Assembly: GCF_033958435.1 (NCBI RefSeq)
Contig: NC_134161.1
Span: 1,984,001-2,048,000 of the forward strand
Direction of reading: 5' to 3'
Source: Carettochelys insculpta
Lineage: Eukaryota > Chordata > Testudines > Carettochelyidae
DNA length: 64,000 bases
The position numbers were made by a program, and so were the translations under genes. This document shows positions 47,401 through 56,400 of the stretch, piece after piece. The notes under the pieces were generated by a model. The model had not been told where the DNA came from, searched no databases, and was given only the letters and a program-made list of their open reading frames with translations. Each line of letters starts with the position of its first letter. Position 1 is the stretch's first letter.

Positions 47401-50400
47401 GTAGGAAGGGCCGGGTGACTCTGGAGCCGTGTGCTTAGCCCAGGGGTTCCCGTGCGGGGCTGTAGGAAGGGCCGGGTGACTCTGGAGCCGTGTGCTTAGC
47501 CCAGGGGTTCCCGTGCGGGGCTGTAGGAAGGGCCGGGTGACTCTGCAGCCGTGTGCTTAGCCCAGGGGTTCCCATGCGGGGCTGTAGGAAGGGCCGGGTG
47601 ACTGTAGCCGTGTGCTTAGCCCAGGGGTTCCCATGCGGGGCTGTAGGAAGGGCCGGGTGACTCTGTAGCCGTGTGCTTAGCCCAGGGGTTCCCGTGCGGG
47701 GCTGTAGGAAGGGCCGGGTGACTCTGCAGCCGTGTGCTTAGCCCAGGGGTTCCCATGCGGGGCTGTAGGAAGGGCCGGGTGACTCTGTAGGCGTGTGCTT
47801 AGCCCAGGGGTTCCCATGAGGGGCTGTAGGAAGGGCCGGGTGACTCTGTAGCCGTGTGCTTAGCCCAGGGGTTCCCGTGCGGGGCTGTAGGAAGGGCTGG
47901 GTGACTGTAGCCGTGTGCTTAGCCCAGGGGTTCCCGTGCGGGGCTGTAGGAAGGGCCGGGTGACTCTGGAGCCGTGTGCTTAGCCCAAGGGTTCCCATGA
48001 GGGGCTGTAGGAAGGGCCGGGTGACTCTGTAGGCGTGTGCTTAGCCCAGGGGTTCCCATGCGGGGCTGTAGGAAGGGCCGGGTGACTGTAGCCGTGTGCT
48101 TAGCCCAGGGGTTCCCATGCGGGGCTGTAGGAAGGGCCGGGTGACTCTGCAGCCGTGTGCTTAGCCCAGGGGTTCCCATGCGGGGCTGTAGGAAGGGCCG
48201 GGTGACTCTGCAGCCGTGTGCTTAGCCCAGGGGTTCCCGTGCGGGGCTGTAGGAAGGGCTGGGTGACTGTAGCCGTGTGCTTAGCCCAGGGGTTCCCATG
48301 AGGGGCTGTAGGAAGGGCCGGGTGACTCTGCAGCCGTGTGCTTAGCCCAGGGGTTCCCGTGCGGGGCTGTAGGAAGGGCCGGGTGACTGTAGACGTGTGC
48401 TTAGCCCAGGGGTTCCCGTGCGGGGCTGTAGGAAGGGCCGGGTGACTCTGCAGCCGTGTGCTTAGCCCAGGGGTTCCCATGCGGGGCTGTAGGAAGGGCC
48501 GGGTGACTCTGTAGCCGTGTGCTTAGCCCAGGGGTTCCCGTGCGGGGCTGTAGGAAGGGCCGGGTGACTGTAGCCGTGTGCTTAGCCCAGGGGTTCCCAT
48601 GAGGGGCTGTAGGAAGGGCCGGGTGACTCTGTAGCCGTGTGCTTAGCCCAGGGGTTCCCGTGCGGGGCTGTAGGAAGGGCCGGGTGACTGTAGCCGTGTG
48701 CTTAGCCCAGGGGTTCCCATGAGGGGCTGTAGGAAGGGCCGGGTGACTCTGTAGCCGTGTGCTTAGCCCAGGGGTTCCCATGCAGGGCTGTAGGAAGGGC
48801 CGGGTTACTCTGTAGCCGTGTGCTTAGCCCAGGGGTTCCCATGCGGGGCTGTAGGAAGGGCCGGGAGACTCTGTAGCCATGCGGCTTGGGTGGGGTGAGC
48901 TCCCAACATCCCAGCTCTGTGCTGCAGCCAGAGGAGAAGCACGCAGCATGGACAGGCGCACCTGCAAGGCTGGACTCTGGCTAGAGGGGCTCAGAATGGG
49001 CGTGAGTACACACCCTGGGCTCCAGGCAGGTTGTACAGCCGACGCCAGGGCCCTGCTCACCCTTTGGTAGCAGTGCGAGCTGGAGTAACACTAGTGAGGG
49101 TTGGCACACTCCCCAGGGCCGTGTAAATACAGGGTGAGTGTGCAACACCCTCGTCTAACCAGTCAGTGCCCGTCTCAGCCAGCAGCGCCGTGAGGCCAGC
49201 TTATCTCCTGGTTCCTTAGGCTCCCAGGCTGGCTGGAAGCAGAGCAAGACAGAGCCATGTGCCTGACCACCCCAGACCTCTTCCCCTGCCCGCACCTAAC
49301 ACCCCTCTGCAGCCCTCCCCCGTCAGCCAGCCAGGCCTGGACGCTAGCCAGGTGCCTGAGCTGGGGCCTAAGGTGGGTGTATGGCTCTGCCCTAGGTACC
49401 ATACCCCCAATCAAGTCTGCTCAGGGGGAGGGGGACGACGTGAAGAAGCTTTTCACCATCGCCTGCCCTGTGATCCTGGCCACGCTCGGTGCGGCCCTGC
49501 TCTTCATCATCCGCAAGAAGAGGAAGGAGAAGCGTCTGAAGCGGTTGAGAGGTGAGGTGGGAGCCCGGGGGGGATTTGGTGTCTCCTGCCGTGGAGGAAA
49601 GCAGCAGCCACACCCAGACTCTTAAGGCCATGTCTGTACGAGGTGCGGCAGCCAACTGCCGAGATGCGATTTTAGCCAGGCCGATTGCATAGCTAACACC
49701 AACTCGTCGGCAGCCGCCTGCTGTGGCCGTCAACACGGAGGAAGGTCGCTGCTGGTGAGGAGTGCCAGGGTCAGCCAGGCACAAAGCAAAGCCCCAGAAG
49801 ATGAGCCCTGAGCGGGTCGGTCTTCTGCAGCTGTATAGACATAGGCCGAGTGAGTGTGTCTGCACTGTCGTTACATGCCCTGATTAAGTCCTACCTGGTC
49901 AGGGGGCTGCGTATTGGGCAATGCAGGGCAGAGAGATTCAGGCCTGCCAGGAGCCTGCGAGTCACACGGTGATGAAAAGCCAAGTTCCCGCTCTGGGTTA
50001 GTTAACGCTGCTCGGGCCAGCAGCTAAGGGAGGGTGCCCTGTTGTCCAGAAGGATAGAACAAAAGTCCCGTGCTCTGGTTCCCAAGCCGCAGGCCAGCTC
50101 TGACAGAGGCTGCTGCACTGTGAAAGGGAGGGAAGGAGCCTTCAGCAGCACCGTCTCCCTGAGGCCCGGGCTCTGCTCCGTCCCCCGAGGGCTGAACCCA
50201 AGGCGGGAGTGCACAGGAAGTGAGCACAGAAGTATTTAGACTGAGCTTTTCCTGCGTGGCTCATGATTCTGGGGCCCAGTGGCAGCCACGAGAGGCGTCA
50301 TTCCCAGAAGGGCGCTGAGGGCTTTCTGGAGATGCCTCCCTGACCACTAGTCACGCTGGAGTATCTGGGCTGTCATTTGCGTTGCCCTCATGGGCCTGGG

Positions 50401-53400
50401 CCCCACTGTGCTGGCCCTGAGCAGACAGAGTGAGAAGTGCATAGGAAAGCGAGAGCAGGGAGGGAGGATCCTAGCAAACAGGCAGGCAGCATCACGGTAG
50501 TTACCTGAGGTTTGTTAATATCTTGGCAGGGGAGGTTGAGAGGCGGTTCCTTGACAGCGGCCTCGGAGTGGCATGTTCCACTGCAGCGTTCCTGGGTGGC
50601 AGGTTGTCATTCTTTAACTGTAGCCATCAGAGATGGTTGGTGCCATCAAACGCCTTTGGGCTTTAAAGGGTTTGACCCTGGCCAGACATGTTCCAGCTGG
50701 CCCTGGTAACTTCCGGCTGCAGCTTTGGCATTTGGCAGGGCAGGAGAGGGTCTTGAGGGAGCCGTCTCCCTAGAAAGCCCGGCTTGCACGTTCACATTGG
50801 GCAGATTTCCCCGCTGTGTTCTGAGCCGGCGGGTAACAGGCCTCTTGGAGCTGTGTGGGAAGATGTTACCAAGTCCCCATAGTACACACAGGCGCTTTGT
50901 GAAACAGAGAACTTTGGCAGGGGGGGGTTCAGCACCACACTGCCATGGTTAACAGGAGGCAGCAGCTTTCTAGTGGAAAACACGAGCTAGGTGTTCTGCA
51001 ATGGTCCTGCACAGGCGGGGGAGATGGTATCGGACAGACGAACCCGTAAGCTGCTCTGCTGGGACATCACTAGATGTGGGAGAAGTAGACAGACAGACAG
51101 ACAACCTGCCCCTGCTGGTTTTTGCAGCACTCATTTCTATGCTTTCGCACGTCAGCGTAGATCGCCGTTCCAACCCTGTCGGGTCTCTTGGGTGCCAGGT
51201 TGTGTTGCTCTTAACCACGCACTCAACAGGACAGAAGTTTGCTTGGATGTGTGAGGCCAAGAGCTTCGCTGACTGGAAGGTTTTTTTTTTTTTTTTCTTT
51301 CTGTGTAGCAAACTAATTGGGTCAGATAGTTTAAAAAAAATGAGCGTCTCTGACAATAGCAGCAGAGGTGGTTTGGTGGCAGGACATGGGTTGTACACAC
51401 CAGAGTTCATGCTGACCCTGTCTGTGCGCATGTCATACACCATCCTGCCTCGCATATCGCCGGGAAACCTGGTCTAGAAACTTGCCTTGCCACCCCTCGC
51501 CCAGCACCCATCAGTCCGCAGTGGGAACAGAGCAGCGTCACGGCTCCCTTACACACCTCTCTCTTGTATTACAGACGCAAAGAGCTTGGCAGAAATGCTG
51601 ATCAGGTGGGTGAGCAGCAGCTTGTTTCCTCCTGTAAGGACCCCCCCCGTTGCTCATGGCACTCTGGGTGTGCCCGCACAGGCTGCAGTCCCTATTCCCG
51701 CTTGCTGTGTAGACAGGCCCAGAGTGCGGCTGATGCTCCCTTTCTAGGACTGCTTGAAAGCCGGGGTAGCCACTGGCATTTTTTTCAAGGCTATCGCTGC
51801 CTCGGGCCCTGTTCCGAGTGCCACGGACGAAGTGGCCTGTGGGGCTCCCTGCCCCACGAGGGTGTTCGAACCCCTGTCTGGGAGCCGGGCATCATACCCA
51901 GCCTTGCCCCGGCAGTGGGAGGCTGGCCAGGACAGGCACCCATGTCCTGCTTATCTCGCCTCTCGGGCGCTGCAGGAACCGGCGGCATGTGCTTTTGGAG
52001 CACAGCAGAGAGTCGGGTTTGCCCACTAGTCCAAGTCCTGAGAACTGCATAACACAGTCCGGCAGCTTTCCCACGCTTGTCCTTCCTCCCCAGCCACAGG
52101 GCCAGCAGCCAGTGGCAAGGTGGGAGGGGGCCTGGCTCTGTACCCCCACGATGGGCGGGGCCAAGGCCAAAAGAGGCAAGGCTCAGGGCAGTCAGCCCTG
52201 CCCCCCCCCGCTACTCGGCATTTCAAAGAGGCCTGGAGATCCTGCTGCTACTGCAGCACCAGCTGGAGCTCCAGGAAATGCCAGGCCCGTGGACAACTGC
52301 CCCATGTGTCCCTTGTCCCCCTCCCGCTGTCCACAGCTCGTTGGTTCGGTGCACGCCGGCCATCCCCACCTGGGCCGGGTGCGCCAGGGACGAGGCGGGA
52401 CCGCTGTGGTCACTGGCTTCTCTTCCCTCTGCAGCAAGAACAACCGGAGCTTTGACACACCAGTGAAAGGGCCGCCCCAGGGGCCCCGGCTGCACATCGA
52501 TATCCCCCGCGTGCAGCTGCTCATCGAGGACAAGGAGGGCATCAAGCAGCTGGGTGAGTGTGGCTCTTGCCTGAGGTCTCCTGGCACTCGGCCTTAATGC
52601 AGTGAAGAGAGTCACTGGGCACCCCCCGCCCTGCGCCTTGCCCACAGGCTCCCGGCTGTGCCTGGCCAGCGTGTTGCTCACTGGGACAGGGATGGCTGGA
52701 GGTGGAGGGAAGTACCTAGAGAAGGGCCCATGGGAGGGAGAATCTTTCCCTTGCCACCCTTCTGGCCAGGGAAATGCTGTTCCCAGGTAAATACCTGTCT
52801 GCTCTGGCCGCTGAGCATGAGCACGTCATGCCAAGAGCCCAGCCTGAGCAAGGCGTGTGGTTTCCCTTCACACTGGCACCTCGTCCCCATTCCTCATGCC
52901 CTGGTATTCACTCTGCCTTAGCCGCGCGGCCGAGATCGCTTGTGATCACTCTGGCACTCCTGGTCGCTTCCCGGGGACCTGGGCCATGAGCCCCCCTCCC
53001 CTGCCCCAAGTGTCACTTCCACTGCCCTGCTCACTACACACTCACAGCACGGGAGCTGTGGGAGGCCTCAGCTCGGCTGTGCACATGGAGCCTGGCCCGG
53101 GAGCAGGACCGTGTGGGAGGTCCCCAAGCAGGGCAAGCCAGAGATCCGTTGGGTGAGGATTTACAGGCACGTGGGTCAGGACAGCAGAGGCTTGCGATGC
53201 CGGCTGCTCACTAGTGATGTGTCTGTGGTGCTGCTGGAGCTCAGTCCCCAAACTCCTCTCCTTGCAGGGGACGATAAAGCTACGATACCCGTGACAGACA
53301 CTGAGTTCAGCCAAGCTGTGAATCCCCAGAGCTTCTGCACGGGGGTGTCTTTGCACCATCCGGCTCTGATCCAGAACACAGGGCCCTTGATCGACATGTC

Positions 53401-56400
53401 TGATATTCGACCTGGAACCAGTAAGTCCTGGAGGCGGGTTGGCAGGTCCCTCTTCCTCTAGAGGCAGAGAAGAAACTGAGCCAGGCTGTCCCCTGCCCTG
53501 GCTGAGGATCCCAGCCTGCAGGGGAGCTGTCTCCTCCCCGACCACCTTGGGTGGACTTAGGCAGGCTCTGAGGTGCCCACCAGATCCAGCCCCCGGTGGC
53601 TGTGAGAACCCTGCTGGGGCTCAGGCGTGAGACAGGGCGAGGGGGTGTGGTTTGGATATGTGTGCTTCGACCTGCACAGTGCAAACTGCTCTCTTGCCTA
53701 TGGAAACCGTTCCAATTCAGTGGGCTGCACGTTGTGCCAGGCTGGTGTGCGGCTGCCCTGTGCAGGCCGGGGGTTAGGCTGGGGGCCCATGCTGTGGGCT
53801 GTGTAGGCTCTAAGCCACACTTGTGCCTGGGGCCTCACCTTTCTCTTTCCCGTCAGTTAAATGTGCTGTCAGACAGGCTGCGTTACTCACTCTCTAGTCC
53901 GCCTAGCAGCAGAGAGATCACCAGGCTCGTCTATACACTCTCAAAACCAAAAAGCAGTCCTGTAGCCCGTTAAAGACTAACAAAATACTTTATTAGGTGG
54001 TGAGCGTTGGTGGGACAGACCCACTTCTTCGGTCTAGGCCACCTGTGTCCATCACCGGCCCAGCGCCAGAGCCCCTGGAGTACAAGGACCCTGTGTGCCT
54101 GCTAGCCCAGCCCTTAGGCCATTCAGCTGAGAGAGATGAGACCAAACGTCACAGCCTGTCTCAAGAGAAGAGGGGGCTGAACCCGGCACTGTGAGAGCCC
54201 AAGTGATTACCCAACCCCCGCCGGCTCACGCCATCCTTGCCCCACTGCCTACATACGGAAAGTGGCCCTGCAGAGAGAGACAGAGCAGTCCCCCCGCCAG
54301 GCCCGTCCCCTCCCCCAGCGCTTAGGCTATTCACCTGCGAGGCAGGGGACCTCTGTGATGCACCTGACGCACATCAGCTGAGGGAGAGGAGGCAGCAGCG
54401 TCCTGTGAAACCTTCACCTGGGGGGTTAGGTCCTTCCCCTGTGATGCCAGGTGGGGGCTGCTTGAGATTCAGCTGGGGGCAGAGAGGCAGTGGGGGTTGG
54501 GTAGGGGAGAGAGGGGCTAAGCAGTGATGGGGGTGTGAATAAGGACAGGCACAGTACCCCGAGAAGCAGGGTCACCTGCTGACAGCAGGGGGTGTGTAAC
54601 AAACCCCTGGCAGTATTTCCTCATGCTCCACGCAGCCGGGCTGGGGAAGGGGCTGCCAGGGGAGTGCTGAGGGCCAAAGCGCTAACCGGGGTCAGAAAGA
54701 GCAGAAGAAAGGGGGCAGCGAAGGGTCCCTGGGGGGCTCTTAGCCAGGCGGGTGAGGGCACAGCCCTGTGCTTTGGCTGGCCTTAAGCCACCGAGCGTCA
54801 GCTGCTAGCGGGGCCTGACTGAATTGCCACTTGTGTTGAGTGCCTTGGGGGGCAGGCTAGTGGGCTGGCTGAACAATCCCTCAGTGACATGCTGCCAGTC
54901 ATGTTCTTCCTCCCCCTCTGCCGCAGGAGGAGAAGGGATTTGGAGGGGGCTCACCTACCACCCAGGTGAGCACCCTACCCCCTGGGTGAGCTTAGTGAGG
55001 TAGCTCCTCGTTAGATGCAGGGATTACATAAGAGTACATGGTTAGAGGTTGTTAGGCTACAGCCCTTCTACTAAGAATCATCACTGTTAGGTAAGTATCA
55101 AAACAAAACCGCAGTCCAGTAGCACTTGAAAGGTGAACAAAATCATTGATTTAGGTAAGCAGTGTACATGTACCGTCATTGCATCTAGGGCCACTACAAT
55201 AATTAGTTGTACTGGGGATGCTTTAGTTTGTCTTGGGCCACGCAGCTAACAGCAGCACTGTATGCTTTATAACTGATAGATAGGGAGCCCAAAGATCTGC
55301 GTAACATCCTGAAAATCAGACAGAAAAAGTCTGTCAAATCCGTCCAGTCGCAAAATAATGGCAAATATAGCGACATGGTACAAACAAGTGACTATACTCT
55401 CCTCCTGGGGGATGGCAAGCCGAAAAAGCCCAGGGAAATCCATCCTACAGCCCTAGGAGCCTGGCGCTTTCAAACTGTCCAAAGCAGCGCTTGTTTGAGT
55501 ACATGGTGCCATTGGCAATCGTATCTAGGTTTCTGCCCATCTGCCACGAGATGCAGCTTGGTTTTCTGAGGGGTAATGTGTAAAAGTGACAGTCTGTAGA
55601 AAAACGCTGCCATTAGCACCAGCTACTTGCCCAGTGTAGCAAGCAAAGGGCTCCAGCTTGCGAGTTACCCCTTCGTGCCCCAAATGGGTCAGGACTGGAG
55701 CCCACAGACACTTGTGTCTGCCAGCGGACAGCCGTATCTCGCTGTAGATCCAGGTGGAGGCTCTGCGTTTGCCCCGAGAGAGCACATCGTTCTCAGCGAG
55801 CAAGCCTAACTTCACTGTGTCACTTCTCTCTCAGACCCCGTGTCCCGGAAGAGCGTCAAGTCTGCACACGGCACCCGGAACAGGTACTCCAGCCAATGGA
55901 CGCTCACCAAATGCCAAGCGTCTACGCCGGCCCGTACGCTGACATCGGACTGGAGGACAGTGGGGTCCCAGCACGGAATTACGGTCACAGAGAGCGACAG
56001 CTACAGCGCCAGCCTCTCTCAGGACACAGGTGAGTCGGCAGGAGGAGGAACACAGCTGCAGAGATCACGGCTTGAGAGAGAGGCCGGGCAGCTGGCACAC
56101 TTGGGTGGGGGGGGCAAGAGAAAAAGGAGGCAGCAGCAGCACTGCCCAGGTACTCACCAATGGGAGCAGCTTCTGCCCCACCCACCTTCTGCCATCTCTG
56201 CAGTGGGGCAGCCTGTGGAAGCCGCCTCTCTCCCCTGGGTGCTGCTTTTCCCTGCCCGTTTTCCTAGGGGGCAGGGCAGGGCATACTGAGCGGCTGGGGC
56301 GTGCACTCGTGATGCCTGTGCGAAGGGCGACAGACACGCAGAGGCCTTGCCCCACCCAGGGGACACGCGTGCGAACAGAGACAGGCCCAGATGTGTGTTT

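Noticed and set aside
46957..48781. Several 86-126-codon minus-strand open frames with 40-residue repeats
   Set aside because: They lie wholly inside the 59/61-bp minisatellite. Openness follows from the 120-bp two-unit period and lack of stops; there is no splice context or homology.
53950..54040. A hammerhead-ribozyme-like reading of the repeat (tgatgag / gaaa words)
   Set aside because: The conserved boxes do not occur on one strand in the needed order, so no ribozyme is supported.
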